From positions 789,123 through 853,122 of the forward strand of contig NZ_KQ969495.1 in the NCBI RefSeq assembly GCF_001578885.1: a stretch of DNA of 64,000 bases, given 5' to 3'. Below, piece after piece: positions 29,853-39,582 of this stretch; position 1 is the stretch's first letter, and each line of letters starts with the position of its first letter. Origin of the DNA: Streptococcus sp. DD12 (GTDB taxonomy: Bacteria; Bacillota; Bacilli; Lactobacillales; Streptococcaceae). The translations under genes were made by a program, and so were the position numbers. Under the pieces are notes generated by a model that searched no databases, was not told where the DNA came from, and worked only from the letters and a program-made list of their open reading frames with translations.

Positions 29853-29875
29853 GGATTTTTTCCTCATTTTTTTGT
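29844..29875. terminator. Shared bidirectional terminator
   Basis: AAAAAATGAGGA pairs with TCCTCATTTTTT. The stop codon of the oxidoreductase (29850-29852) and of the convergent tetR gene (29864-29866) both lie inside the hairpin arms. Confidence 0.85.
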
Positions 29876-30412
29876 TAATCGCGCTAGTTTATCTGTCAAG
29901 AGCTGATCAAAGTAACTTAAATCCCCACTTGCCTTAGTGATTAATTGCGCCCCTTGGACGGTAGCAAAAAAATCCTCAGCTAGTTGAGACACGAGACCTT
30001 CGTCTTCAAAGAGAGACTTTAGCCAATCGGTATTACATTGGAAAAATTCTTGAACGGACTGATTGATTGCCTCAGTCAAAGCATACTGTTCGGTTGCCAA
30101 CATGGAGCACAGGCAAATGTTCCCACTTTCGAGATTTCTTCTGTAGAGTTGGATAAAAGCTTCTAAACTCTGAGAAAAATCCTCTCCCCTGGCCCTGATA
30201 GCGTCCAAACTCGCTTTGAAGTCTTGATTGTAAACCTCTAAAACTCTCGCAATCAGGTCTTGTTTTTTGGGAAAATAATAGTGGATACTGGCCTTTCTTA
30301 TCCCCATTGCGGTTGAAATTTCTGCATAAGAGAAACCATTAACCCCACGAGATTGGATAAATGCCGTCCCTAATTGAATGATTTTTTCTTCCGTTTCACT
30401 CATTTTTTTCAT
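29864..30412 (-). CDS. TetR/AcrR-family transcriptional regulator
   Basis: 182 residues. The N-terminal helix-turn-helix spans about 9-55: GTAFIQSRGVNGFSYAEIST, then IRKASIHYYFPKKQDLI, the recognition-helix segment with the family YYFP motif. The C-terminal ligand domain is unassigned. AAGGAG precedes the ATG. It lies between two genes whose promoters share a palindrome, so it probably represses both and is relieved by a quinone, nitro compound or similar ligand (inference). Confidence 0.9.
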   Translation of the reverse strand: MKKMSETEEKIIQLGTAFIQSRGVNGFSYAEISTAMGIRKASIHYYFPKKQDLIARVLEVYNQDFKASLDAIRARGEDFSQSLEAFIQLYRRNLESGNICLCSMLATEQYALTEAINQSVQEFFQCNTDWLKSLFEDEGLVSQLAEDFFATVQGAQLITKASGDLSYFDQLLTDKLARLTKK

Positions 30413-30423
30413 TGTGACTCCTT

Positions 30424-30459
30424 AAAAAAACTGCCATACCCCTAGTATAGCAGTTTTTT
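30424..30459. terminator. Terminator of the nitroreductase gene; overlaps tetR promoter region
   Basis: AAAAAACTGC pairs with GCAGTTTTTT around a loop holding the partial palindrome ATACCCCTAGTAT. The minus-strand sequence TGCTATACT inside it resembles an extended -10, so the tetR message may begin here. Confidence 0.7.
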
Positions 30460-30469
30460 CGCGCTTAAA

Positions 30470-31108
30470 CTATTTTATGGTCAAAATATCGTCTGTCTCA
30501 ATGCGAGAGTTTTCAAATTGGTTAATCGGGTGTTGACTTCGATAGCCCAAGGCAATCCCTGCTACCACAAGCTCGTCATCTGACACACCCAAGTGAGAGC
30601 GAATTTCATCAGGGTATTTGATATTTTCATAGGCAACCATGCTATCGACACCATGCGATGCTGCACTAAGCATGAGGGTTTGGGCAAAGCTTCCACTATC
30701 GTAAATTGACCATACAGGAGCTGATTTAGGGACGGTGATATAAGCCATGCTTGGTGCCTGCCACAAGCGCGCATTGGCTTCTCCAAACTCCTTCATTGTG
30801 GCATCTTGGTGAACGGATTCCAGCCAAGTTTCCATGTTTGACCAGGGAAGTTCTCCCCATTCCTTGATGGATTTTACTGGCAAATCCGAGTAGCCTTTAA
30901 TGCCATCTTGAGATTTTTTTAAATGTTCCCCTTGAATGGCTTTCATCGTTTCGCCAGTGGCAATATAAACTTTCCAGGGTTGAGAGTTTGCCCAGGAAGG
31001 TGCCTGCTGAGCGTCACTTACTATTTCCTTGAGCAAGTCTTTGGCGACTGGCTTATCTTGAAAATCTCGGATAGATACACGGCTTTTTGCTAATGTTTTA
31101 AAATTCAT
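30470..31108 (-). CDS. Nitroreductase family flavoprotein
   Basis: 212 residues from the ATG at 31108, preceded by AAGGAG; upstream in-frame codons overlap the promoter and are not used. SRVSIRDF at the N terminus binds FMN phosphate, followed by QQAPSWANSQPWKVYIAT, the usual second FMN block, and the C-terminal GIALGYRSQHPIN. Such enzymes reduce nitro compounds and quinones with NAD(P)H. The same operator palindrome as the flavin oxidoreductase controls it. Confidence 0.9.
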   Translation of the reverse strand: MNFKTLAKSRVSIRDFQDKPVAKDLLKEIVSDAQQAPSWANSQPWKVYIATGETMKAIQGEHLKKSQDGIKGYSDLPVKSIKEWGELPWSNMETWLESVHQDATMKEFGEANARLWQAPSMAYITVPKSAPVWSIYDSGSFAQTLMLSAASHGVDSMVAYENIKYPDEIRSHLGVSDDELVVAGIALGYRSQHPINQFENSRIETDDILTIK

Positions 31109-31136
31109 TTTCGAAACTCCTTTTTTTGATAAGTAT

Positions 31137-31165
31137 ATTCTACCTATTAGTAGGTAGGTTGTCAA
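31137..31165 (-). promoter_or_regulatory. Nitroreductase promoter with TetR-type operator
   Basis: Minus strand TTGACA (31160-31165) and TAGAAT (31137-31142), 17-base spacer. The palindrome TACCTATTAGTAGGTA (31141-31156) differs from the one at 28759 by one base and has the same placement between the boxes. Confidence 0.85.
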
Positions 31166-31206
31166 TTAAAGCGTTTCGTAAAATTAAAAATGAGATTCCC
31201 AAACAA

Positions 31207-31228
31207 AAAAACGGCTTATCGCCGTTTT
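31207..31228 (-). terminator. Terminator of the fructosyltransferase gene
   Basis: AAAACGGC pairs with GCCGTTTT around a short loop; the minus strand continues with a T-run. Confidence 0.8.
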
Positions 31229-31283
31229 CTCGTCAGGCCAAATGGCCTAGTAATTTAGCTCTTCAAACGAATCCTCTTATCGC

Positions 31284-33934
31284 TTAGAAGAATTTCTTAA
31301 ATGGAATCGCAATCACCCCTGCAATGGCAATAACAAAACCAAAGATGAGGACATAGAAAGTGCCACTATTGTCTACTGTTGAAGCTGGTTTTGGTGCTTC
31401 TTGTTTTGTTTCGTTTTTAGCAGGTTGTTCAGCTGGCGCTGGCGTAGGAGCTGGTGTTGCTGGTTGTTGTGCTGGTGTTGCTGGTTGTTGCGCTGGCGCC
31501 GCAGGTGTTGCTGGAGTTGCTGGGGTTGTAGTCGTCGTTGTTTGACCGTTACCACCATCAGTTGTGACGTTGGTTGTTACCGTTACACTAGTTGGAATAG
31601 TGATGTCACCTGTTGGTGCTGACGTATTGATGGTGATGGTTGGTGTCACATTGACCGTCACATTATTGTTTGTAACAACAGAAACCGTTGGTGTTGTAAC
31701 CGTTTGGCTAGTTTGACCTTTATCTGTCTTGTTATCTGTTGCGTCATCTTTTTAGTCTCTTGACCTGGTGTAACGATTGGTTTTTCAGCTGGAAGCGGTT
31801 GGTGCTCTTTCAAGCTGTTGCCATAGCTATTAAGTTTATCCCAGTCAACGCTACCAAAGGTTTCATTTGGCAAGTGAGCTGTCGCTAAGGTACCAACAGT
31901 ATCCAAAGTCTTACTTGATGCATCCCAAATCCAGTCACCTTGTTGTGTCATTTCTGCCAAGACACGTGTGGTGTTATCTGGCAAGAATTGTACCAAGAAG
32001 CTTGGTGCCCAAGTTGAGTTATTGCCTTTACCTGCCACTTCGTTACGGTTGGTCATGTAGGCCGTAATAAGCATGGTGTCATCTGAACCGTCTACAGGCA
32101 CAGCGTAGTAAGAATATGTGGCTGTCCGCCAGTCAGCTGGTACAGAAGCTGTCAATACGGCACCTGAACCATTGAGTGGTTTGTATCCTGTTGTGATGTT
32201 GTCAGACACATAGCCCAACATTACCACGTTGTCACCAACCACTTCGTCTGCTTTTTGCCATGCGTAGTCATTAGACCCGTGGTTCAAACGTGAAGCTGTA
32301 AACATGTAGTATTTGTCTTTCAACTTCACGACATTTGGACGTTCCAATTCATCACTGACCATGGCTGCAGACAAGAGCGGTGTGTAGTATTCTTTGATAG
32401 TTGGTGTTTTTTCATCACCTTCTAATTGAAGGATACCAATTGCCGCATTTGACCATTCTGCACGAAGCTTCATGTCTTGGTTATCCAAGATGCTAAAGAG
32501 GCTCTTAGCTGCAAATTCAGCTGTTCCACCATAGTTAGACAGGTTATAGATTTGGTTTTCACCTTGGTAGTTTTCGGTACCAGTTGACGCTTCAAAGATC
32601 AAATAACGTTTGCCATCAGTATCTTGGAAGACATGTGGGTCACGCATGGCAATGTTGTCAATACCGTTGCGGGTTTCACGCCATTGCGCATAGCTTTGGT
32701 AGTGGTAGCCGTCACCACCCTTAGGTGTAAGGACACGGTCATTTTCAACAGATTTCAAGACAACTTCGCCATTTTCAACCGCCAAGTTCAAAGTAGCGGT
32801 TGCTAACATTTGGTTGTTTGAGTAGTCATCTGATGTGTCTACATGGGTATAGTAAAGTTGGATAGAGCCATCTGAGTTGACCGCTGCAGAACCAGACCAT
32901 TGTTGGGTTACGGCATCAACATTGTAACCAAAGATAGCCCCAGCATTTTTCCAATGATCAAAGTCATTGTCCCCATATTTATTGTAGAGGAGGTAAAGGT
33001 GGTTATCGTTGGCGTTTGGAACACCCATCATAGCCACAACCAATTGGTAACCATTCCAATCTGAAACGCGACCTGTTCCCAAATCTTGAACTGGCCATGA
33101 ATCCCAGACGTCCAAATCAGCCACTTCGCCTGTTTGGGCATCACGAGTTGTAGCAGCTTTCATGTTTTTAATCACGTCAGCCTTGAAATATGGAATCGCA
33201 TAACGTGGGTCTTGAGCCACCAAGGTATCTGCAACGTCTTGGAACTCACGGTAGGTCATTTGATGACCAGTTGCAGACGTTTCAGACAAAACAAGTTTGT
33301 TCAAGGCTGCCTTTTGGTCATCCGTCAAGCTAGCGATATCCAAGTTAGCTTCCTTGGCAAAAGCGTTGGCCAATTGGTTAAGGCCTGTTCCTTCAACATA
33401 TTCAGTTGTTGAAAGGTTTTGAGCTGCCAATTTTTCAACCGTTGATTGGATGCTTGGTGCTGTGCTTGTAGAAGCTGCTGTATCAGCTGCTGGTGTGCTT
33501 GTTGTAGCAGTGTCAGCTGTTGCTGATGGGCTGGTTGTCGTTGCCGCTGTTGTGTCAGCTGTCGCTGCCCGGTCAGTGTTTGCTTCTGTGGCTGCTTCTG
33601 TTGTTGCTGTGGTAGCTGGTGCTGCTTCTACTGCAGTCCCTGCAGCATCTGTCGCTGGTGTTGCCACAGAAGTTTCTGTTGCCACGGCAGGGGTGCTTGT
33701 TGCAGTCGCATCAGCACTTGAGGCAGTTGACGTGTCACTAGTGCTATCGGCAGTTACTGTAGTGGTCACAGCCGCTTCAGCAGGTGTTGCTTGCACTTGG
33801 TCAGCGGAAACAGTTCCTTGTGACAAGAACGTAAAGCTTCCGACAATGACTGAGGCAGCTCCAATAGTGGATACTTTACGGATGCTATAACGAGGCCGTT
33901 TTGCATGTTGAGGGGTTTTCGATTTGAATGACAT
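31284..33934 (-). CDS. Levansucrase/inulosucrase-type fructosyltransferase (GH68), frameshifted near the C terminus
   Basis: The N-terminal signal has a [17 protein letters not shown] motif, followed by a Thr/Ala-rich region (about 45-170) and the GH68 five-blade domain. Catalytic residues: nucleophile Asp278 in WDSWP, transition-state stabiliser Asp432 in MRDPHV, acid/base Glu531 in ELERPN. It polymerises fructose from sucrose. The frame from 33934 stops at 31658 after an atypical basic tail. One extra A in the five-A run at 31749-31753 would instead join it to a Thr/Val/Pro-rich linker (repeats of QQPATPA) and a C-terminal hydrophobic anchor ending PFKKFF, giving 883 residues. Cell association by a hydrophobic C terminus without LPXTG is known for the S. 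salivarius enzyme. As read, the enzyme would be secreted but not anchored. Confidence 0.9.
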
Positions 33935-34026
33935 AGAATTACCTTCCTTGTAATTTTTACCTTATCTTAACATTGGATGGAATTCTTTGGCAAATCTTTT
34001 TAGGAAACTTTAAGTTATGATAAAGA

Positions 34027-34040
34027 TGAAAGCGCTTTAT
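34027..34040 (+). promoter_or_regulatory. cre site (CcpA) upstream of the fructosyltransferase
   Basis: TGAAAGCGCTTTAT matches the catabolite-responsive consensus at 13 of 14 positions. It lies about 90 bases upstream of the gene and just downstream of a probable -35 TTGACA (minus strand, 34079-34084), a position suited to repression. Confidence 0.65.
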
Positions 34041-34177
34041 TTTTAAGGTTTTTTATGTATTTAACATCCTAATCCTTTTGTCAATTTATATGCTCATTGC
34101 TGAATGAAAATCCGTTTTCTTTATGCCCTTCCCCTTCTTTTCGATTATGTTTTTTATTTAATTTTCATGACAAATGA
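34041..34177. other. Fructosyltransferase promoter region, otherwise empty
   Basis: AT-rich stretch holding the probable -35 TTGACA at 34079-34084. The -10 is ambiguous (AATACA with 17-base spacing or neighbours). No gene is visible. Confidence 0.5.
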
Positions 34178-34206
34178 AAAAAACTACTCATTGATTTTTG
34201 AGTAGT
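34178..34206 (-). terminator. Terminator of kimA
   Basis: ACTACTCA pairs with TGAGTAGT around a T-rich loop, with A/T runs on both sides. Confidence 0.8.
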
Positions 34207-34243
34207 ATTTTTTATGTTTTTAAAAAGGCATATTTTGATATCA

Positions 34244-36096
34244 CTATTTTTTCAAGTGGTAGGAATAGCTAGCAATCACAATATTTTCATTCCAGCGCAA
34301 GCTCAACCGAATTCGGACAGACATCTGATTGTGCAAGATATTTTGCCAGCGTTTATTTGGGACAAATTTTGGAATGACGACGGTCATGGTCGCATTTTCA
34401 GCCTGGGCCTTGTCAGACATGGCCTGAACATAAGCAACCGTCGGCTTAACAATATCGTTATAGCTACTCTGAATATTTTGAAAGTTGATATCTGGGAAAT
34501 ACTCACGAAACTCACGCTCGACCTCGTGGTCCTTATGTTGAGTTTCCTTGGTTGATACGTGCATGGCAATGACCTGGTCACCGATACTAGTCGCGTAGTT
34601 AATGGCGCGAATGCTGGCCTGGGTTACATTTCCCACTAAGACCAAGACTGTATTTCCACCAGTATAGGCGATGTTTTTTACTTCTTCAGTCAAACGCAAC
34701 TGAGAAGCCACATTATCATAATGGCGTTTGATGGAGTAAAAGACCGCCATCAAAATTCCGACAATCGGAAAGAATGGCCAAATATCCGTGAGGCGAGTCA
34801 CTAATAAAATAGCGACAATCAGATAACAGATGGAAGCACCGATGATATTGGCAACGGACTTGCGTAAAAAACCTCGACCGATGGTTTTTTTCCAATGGAC
34901 AATCATCCCTGTTTGTGACAAGGCAAAGGGGACAAAGACACCGATGGTATAAAGGGGAATCAAGGCCTCAGTAGACCCCTCAAAAATCAAGAGAAGGATG
35001 AGCGACCCCAAGGCCAAGGCAATAATCCCATTGGAATAACCCAAGCGTTGGCCTTTTTCCATAAAGAGGTGGGGCATGTATTTATTTTTGGCCATGTTAA
35101 AGGATAACATGGGAAAGGCTGAAAAACCGGTATTAGCAGCTACCGCTAAAATCAAGGCCGTCGACAACTGAAAGACATAAAAGAAAGCATTGCCTAGGGC
35201 TGATTGGCCAAAGATGCCCTTAGCGATTTGCGCCAAAGTCGTGATATTGCTGGTCGGTACCAAGCCCATATAATAGTTTAAAAAGGTAATCCCTGAAAAC
35301 ATGAGAGCCAAGAGCAAGGACATAATCCCTAGGGTCTTAGCGGCATTTTTTCTTTGGGCTTTTTGAAAAAGGGCACCGAATTGGAAATGGCTTCAACCCC
35401 TGTTAAGGAAGCCGAACCACTTGTAAAAGCCCGTAAAAGCAGAATCAGACTAACATTGGGCACCACTGCTCCGATATGGGCTGTTGCCTGATAAGGAATT
35501 TGACCTGTTGCAATTTTGATAAAACCAAAACCAATCATAAAGAGAATGGCTGCGATGAAAAAGTAAACAGGTACCATCAATGACTTAGCCGACTCACTGA
35601 CACCACGTAAATTGAGGTACATGAGAAAGAGGGTCAGAAAAATGGCAATCCCCAAATTCCAAGGGGCAAGAGCTGGAAAAGCTGACGTAATCGCATCCGC
35701 CCCAGAGGAGACAGAAACCGCCACGGTCAACATGTAATCAATCAACAAACTGCCACCAGCGACCAGTCCTAAACTAGGATTAAGGTTTTCTGTCGTCACC
35801 ACGTAGGCCCCACCCCCTTGGGGATAGGCATGGATGACTTGTTGGTAGGAGATGGTCAGACTGGCTAGGAGCACCAAGACAATCAGACCAATAGGTAAAG
35901 ACCACCAGATGGCCGCAGAAGACACGGCTGTCAAAACCAAAATAACCTGTTGTGGCCCATAAGCAATAGAGGATAAAGCGTCACTCGACAACATGGCGAG
36001 TGCCTGCGTCTTTCCAAGCAGGTGCCCTTCATCATCTCGATCGTCTGCTAAGGGTTTTCCCAATAAGAGTAACTTTAACTTTTCAATCACAGGCAT
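34244..36096 (-). CDS. kimA: KimA-type high-affinity potassium importer (APC superfamily), frameshifted
   Basis: Two adjacent frames together make one protein. The first (36096 to 35329) has KTQALAMLSSDALSSIAYG, YPQGGGAYVV and TGVEAISNSVPFFK and stops in an atypical PLRP tail. The second resumes at MSLLLALMFSGITFLNYY, reads through ANTGFSAFPML and ends with RWQNILHNQ and a YHLKK terminus close to B. subtilis KimA. One extra A in the six-A run at 35346-35351 would give KEKNAAKTLGIM and a 617-residue protein of about 12 membrane helices plus a cytosolic domain. The ATG at 36096 is only 2 bases from AAGGAG; a GTG at 36090 has better spacing. No c-di-AMP riboswitch is visible upstream. KimA activity in Bacillus is inhibited by c-di-AMP. 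Confidence 0.85.
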
Positions 36097-36136
36097 ATCT
36101 CCTTAGAATGTGGGTTAAATTGTGCATAATAGTAGC

Positions 36137-36165
36137 ATTATAGTCCTAATTTAAAATTTTGACAA
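36137..36165 (-). promoter_or_regulatory. Promoter of kimA
   Basis: Minus strand TTGTCA (36160-36165) and TATAAT (36137-36142) with a 17-base spacer, overlapping the 3' end of yidD. Confidence 0.75.
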
Positions 36166-36411
36166 GTCCTTGTCGGCGGCTGGCTGTCGCTTGAGGCTAA
36201 AATGGTCGGGAACAGGATCCGCACCAGCCTTGGCCCATGGGTGACAGCGTAATAAACGGGCTATTCCCATGATAAGGCCCTTGCTACCGTGCTTTTTAAC
36301 GGCTTGGGCCATGTATTCGGAACAAGTTGGCTGATAGCGACACGAAGCTGGCAAAAAAGGGGATATCCCCTTTTGATAAAGTCTGACAAAAAATAGAATA
36401 ATGGTTTTCAT
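36151..36411 (-). CDS. yidD: Membrane protein insertion efficiency factor YidD
   Basis: 86 residues. [20 protein letters not shown] and [10 protein letters not shown] with the later [11 protein letters not shown] are the diagnostic cysteine-containing blocks. In E. coli it assists YidC-mediated insertion at the inner face of the membrane. It overlaps rluB by 4 bases at the end of the scp-rluB transcript. Confidence 0.95.
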   Translation of the reverse strand: MKTIILFFVRLYQKGISPFLPASCRYQPTCSEYMAQAVKKHGSKGLIMGIARLLRCHPWAKAGADPVPDHFSLKRQPAADKDLSKF

Positions 36412-37127
36412 GACCCTTTGGCTAACTCATGCAGTTGACTGACTTCTTTTTTGGATAATTTACGATACTGGCCGACTGGGAGGCCTTCTAGCCCCAGGTG
36501 TCCAAAGCGGATCCGTGATAACTTATCCACAGGCAGACCAACTGCTGCAAACATCTTTTTGACTTGGTGGTTGCGTCCTTCATGGATGGTCAACTCCACA
36601 ACCGACCGATTTTTGTCACGATCAACACGCACGATATCATAGGTGGCCGGTTTGGTCTTTTTCCCATCTATCACCAGGCCTCTGGTCAAGGGACGCAGAT
36701 TTTCCTTGTTGGCAATACCTGACAGGCGAGCCCGATAGACCTTATCCACCTCATGCTTGGGGTGCATCATATGATCAGCGAAATCCCCGTCATTAGTCAG
36801 CAGTAAAATGCCACTGGTATCCCAGTCCAAGCGACCAATCGGGTAGATACGGGCCGACACATCAGATAGGAGGTCCCGAACTGTCTTTCGCCCTTTTTCA
36901 TCTGATACACTGGAAATCACACCACGCGGTTTGTTGAGAAGATAATAAACCTTCTCTTCGTTGTAAATGGGTTGACCGTCAACTTCGACGCGGTCCCCCG
37001 AGGCCACCTGGGTGGCTAAGTCTTTCACGACTTGTCCATTGAGGGTCACTTGCCCTTGACGTATGAGTTCTTCGGCCTTGCGGCGGCTGGCTACACCGGC
37101 ATGAGCGATAAATTTATTAATCCGCAT
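36408..37127 (-). CDS. rluB: Ribosomal large subunit pseudouridine synthase B family (RluB)
   Basis: 239 residues from the ATG at 37127 ([11 protein letters not shown]); the start overlaps scpB by 11 bases. An S4 RNA-binding domain occupies 1-60, followed by the RsuA/RluB catalytic domain with Asp in [28 protein letters not shown] is the conserved substrate-binding block. It modifies 23S rRNA. The position next to scpAB is conserved in Firmicutes. Confidence 0.94.
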   Translation of the reverse strand: MRINKFIAHAGVASRRKAEELIRQGQVTLNGQVVKDLATQVASGDRVEVDGQPIYNEEKVYYLLNKPRGVISSVSDEKGRKTVRDLLSDVSARIYPIGRLDWDTSGILLLTNDGDFADHMMHPKHEVDKVYRARLSGIANKENLRPLTRGLVIDGKKTKPATYDIVRVDRDKNRSVVELTIHEGRNHQVKKMFAAVGLPVDKLSRIRFGHLGLEGLPVGQYRKLSKKEVSQLHELAKGS

Positions 37128-37683
37128 CTGTTTTTTCCTCTTCAAATAAGATCTGCTGGCTATCTTCATCCAGCACCAAGCTACTCGCATCGACCAGCTC
37201 ATCTAAGCTATTTATCCCTAGATAATCCAAGAAATAATCCGTTGTCGCATAGAGGTTTGGACGCCCTAGCGTTTCTTTTTTTCCTGCCTCTTGAATCAAA
37301 TGCAGGGCCAGAAGCTTCGTAATCGCCCCACTTGAATTGACCCCACGAATATCATCCACTTCTGCTCGGGTGACGGGTTGGCGATAGGCAATGATAGCCA
37401 GGGTCTCCAAGGCTGCCCTGGATAAACTTTGGTTGACAGGGGAGTTGGAAAAATCGTGTAACAAAGGCGCAAAAGCTTCTTTGGTTACCAGCTTGTAGCT
37501 GTTGGCTGACTCCAAAAGACTAAAGGCAGAATTGGGATCAGCTTGGTATTTTGCGGCTAAGCTTTCTAAAGATTGGACCAGACCTGTTGGTGGCATGTCC
37601 AAAATGTCGGATAGTTGGCGAAGCGTTAAGCCCTCCTCGCCGGCCACATATAAAAGGGCCTCAATCTGAGCTATGGGTGTCAT
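37117..37683 (-). CDS. scpB: Segregation and condensation protein ScpB
   Basis: 188 residues, two winged-helix domains. [18 protein letters not shown] at the N terminus and [18 protein letters not shown] with [11 protein letters not shown] in the second domain are typical. It forms the Smc-ScpAB condensin. It overlaps scpA by 23 bases. Confidence 0.96.
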   Translation of the reverse strand: MTPIAQIEALLYVAGEEGLTLRQLSDILDMPPTGLVQSLESLAAKYQADPNSAFSLLESANSYKLVTKEAFAPLLHDFSNSPVNQSLSRAALETLAIIAYRQPVTRAEVDDIRGVNSSGAITKLLALHLIQEAGKKETLGRPNLYATTDYFLDYLGINSLDELVDASSLVLDEDSQQILFEEEKTDAD

Positions 37684-38389
37684 GAGACTCCTCTACCTTT
37701 CTGAGCACAATGGCTTGACCAAGTTGCTGGGCAAACACCTGTTGGCGCTTGACCAACTCAAGTGTCGCTAGAAACAGGGTAATCATTTCATCTTTGCTAT
37801 GGCAAGACTCAAATAGGGCCTCCAAGTGCAGTTCTTCAGCCTCGTCTAAAGCCGTTTCGAGCCGCGCCATCATGTCCTCGATGCGAAAGTTTTCTCGAGC
37901 GATAGCGGTATGGCTATTGGTCAAGATTTCCTGTTTTTGCGTCATCACCTTGGAAAAGGCCATGAAAATATCGAGAACATTTTTGTCTTGATTGAGAACT
38001 ACTTCTTCTGAAATCAACTCTGTTTTCGGTTTGGCATAGCATTTTGCGCGATCTTGATGTTGTTCATCCATCTTTTCCGATAAGAGTTTGTATTGGCGGT
38101 AAGCTTCGATTTGATTTAAAAGGGCTAGCTCTGGGTCTTCTTCAACCGCATCCACAGTCTCTACAACTGTCGGCAAGAGTTTGCGACTTTTGATGAGCAT
38201 GAGCTGACTGGCCATCAGCATATAGTCCCCAGCAACTTCTAATTTCATGGCCTGTAGACCCGCAATGTAAACCAGGTATTGTTCGATGACCTCAGTGATG
38301 GGCACATCGTAGATATCCACCTTATATTGGGAGACTAAATGCAGAAGAAGATCCAGAGGACCTTCAAAATCTTTCAGCTTTATATCCAT
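37661..38389 (-). CDS. scpA: Segregation and condensation protein ScpA
   Basis: 242 residues, kleisin. [18 protein letters not shown] at the N terminus binds the Smc neck; a charged middle and a C-terminal winged-helix region (about 190-235) bind the Smc head and ScpB. Its ATG overlaps the stop of the XerD-like gene by one base. Confidence 0.96.
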   Translation of the reverse strand: MDIKLKDFEGPLDLLLHLVSQYKVDIYDVPITEVIEQYLVYIAGLQAMKLEVAGDYMLMASQLMLIKSRKLLPTVVETVDAVEEDPELALLNQIEAYRQYKLLSEKMDEQHQDRAKCYAKPKTELISEEVVLNQDKNVLDIFMAFSKVMTQKQEILTNSHTAIARENFRIEDMMARLETALDEAEELHLEALFESCHSKDEMITLFLATLELVKRQQVFAQQLGQAIVLRKVEESHDTHSSD

Positions 38390-39135
38390 TACTTGACGTA
38401 ATATTTTTCAATAGTAATCGGTGACTTCAAGCCCAAACGACGTCCAAGTTCGTGGATATCGACACCTTCTTCAACACAGCGTAAAATATATTGCTCACGG
38501 AGCTCTTGCGCCGTCATTGGTGTAATCCCCAAGACTTTTTGGTAGTTAGAAATATGGGTAAAGAACCATTGGCGTGAGTAACGTGTCCCTGATTTCTCAA
38601 AGTAATAGGTTTTGTGGTTTTCAGGAATTTCCATACGAGACAAGAGTGTCTCAGTCAAATTGAGCACCCGAACCTTACCACGAGTTTCCACAATCAATGT
38701 TTTGAAATCCAAATCCACATTTTTGACTTCGATGGTCAAAATTTCTGTTGGGGTCAATCCGAGTTCCAAAACAAATAAAATCAACAGTTGCCCTAACTTG
38801 TCTTCATTTTCCTTGTAATAGATAGATGTGTCTTGCTTTTCAGGCAGATTGTCACTCTTAGGCAACCGAATCACATCTGGAAGGTTAAACAGTTCGCTGA
38901 CAATTCCTTTTCTAAAAAGGTAAACCAAGTACTGGTTGACTGTTGAACGTTTTCTCCGAGCAGCTGAAGGTTTAAAATGGTCCAAGTTTTTCTCAAAGGC
39001 ACGAACCTTGGCTGCTGTCAATGCTTCTGCTTCACCAGTTTCTCGCTCAAAAGCTAGCAAGTCATAGCGATAAGAACTTTGAGAGTTTTCAGCTAATTGT
39101 TTTTCATGTATAAATTCTTCAATGTAAGACGTCAT
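38389..39135 (-). CDS. XerD-like tyrosine recombinase-fold protein, catalytic residues missing
   Basis: 248 residues. The N-terminal SAM-like core-binding domain (1-90) and the C-terminal recombinase fold are recognisable. The first catalytic Arg is replaced (GLTPTEI where active enzymes have GLR.SE), and the HxLR segment reads AQELREQYI, with Gln in place of His. The LGH motif is LGLKSP. Only the second Arg and the C-terminal Tyr (EKYYVK) remain. It matches the streptococcal XerD-like family of the scpAB neighbourhood, which is distinct from XerS, the usual streptococcal dif recombinase. Probably not a recombinase. Confidence 0.88.
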   Translation of the reverse strand: MTSYIEEFIHEKQLAENSQSSYRYDLLAFERETGEAEALTAAKVRAFEKNLDHFKPSAARRKRSTVNQYLVYLFRKGIVSELFNLPDVIRLPKSDNLPEKQDTSIYYKENEDKLGQLLILFVLELGLTPTEILTIEVKNVDLDFKTLIVETRGKVRVLNLTETLLSRMEIPENHKTYYFEKSGTRYSRQWFFTHISNYQKVLGITPMTAQELREQYILRCVEEGVDIHELGRRLGLKSPITIEKYYVK

Positions 39136-39138
39136 TGT

Positions 39139-39582
39139 TTATTCTCCTTTTACAGTATGCAATAGTGCATTCATAACTTTTAATAAAGATTTTCGGGTAA
39201 TGATGCCAAGCAAATGGTCCGACGCGTCTAGAACGGGTAAAAAAGGGGCATCGACCATCTTGTGCATCATTTCTTCAAGTGAGTAATCTTCTTTTAGGGT
39301 TTCCATTTGTCGGTTAACCATCAGGGCAATATCCATCCCCGCCACTTGTTCCTGGCTAAGCTCATGCTCTTTTTGGTAGCGGATAATATCTGTTATAGCA
39401 ATGGTTCCCAAATAAATCTTGTCCTTTGAGATTACTGGCACTCGACTATAACCAACATTGGCAAGTAATAACATGACGTGTTCCACATTGTGTGTATCAA
39501 TAAAAAGGGCTAAGTCTTCTACTGCTGTCATCAGATGACCACGTCTTTTTTGGATAAAATCTTCAAATTCCGATTGAATCAT
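39139..39582 (-). CDS. CBS-domain protein, CbpB/YkuL-like
   Basis: 147 residues, one Bateman module with CBS repeats at about 15-75 (VEHVMLLLANVGYSRVPVIS) and 85-140 (YSLEEMMHKMVDAPFLPVLD). B. subtilis and Listeria homologs bind c-di-AMP. That would fit the KimA importer nearby, but the link is inference. It overlaps the phosphoesterase gene by 4 bases. Confidence 0.85.
   Translation of the reverse strand: MIQSEFEDFIQKRRGHLMTAVEDLALFIDTHNVEHVMLLLANVGYSRVPVISKDKIYLGTIAITDIIRYQKEHELSQEQVAGMDIALMVNRQMETLKEDYSLEEMMHKMVDAPFLPVLDASDHLLGIITRKSLLKVMNALLHTVKGE

Noticed and set aside
31360-31622. Low-complexity Gly/Ala/Val and Cys/Trp frames opposite the fructosyltransferase C terminus, resembling short repeats
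   Set aside because: They mirror the Pro-Ala-Thr-Gln linker repeats; spacing is irregular and there are no CRISPR-like spacers.
33450-33890. Open frame of 146 codons rich in Val and Ala on the plus strand
   Set aside because: Antisense to the Thr/Ala-rich region of the fructosyltransferase; its openness follows from the repetitive codons of that gene.
36097-36150. c-di-AMP (ydaO-type) riboswitch upstream of kimA
   Set aside because: Only about 54 bases separate kimA from yidD and the kimA promoter lies at the end of yidD, leaving no room for such a structure.
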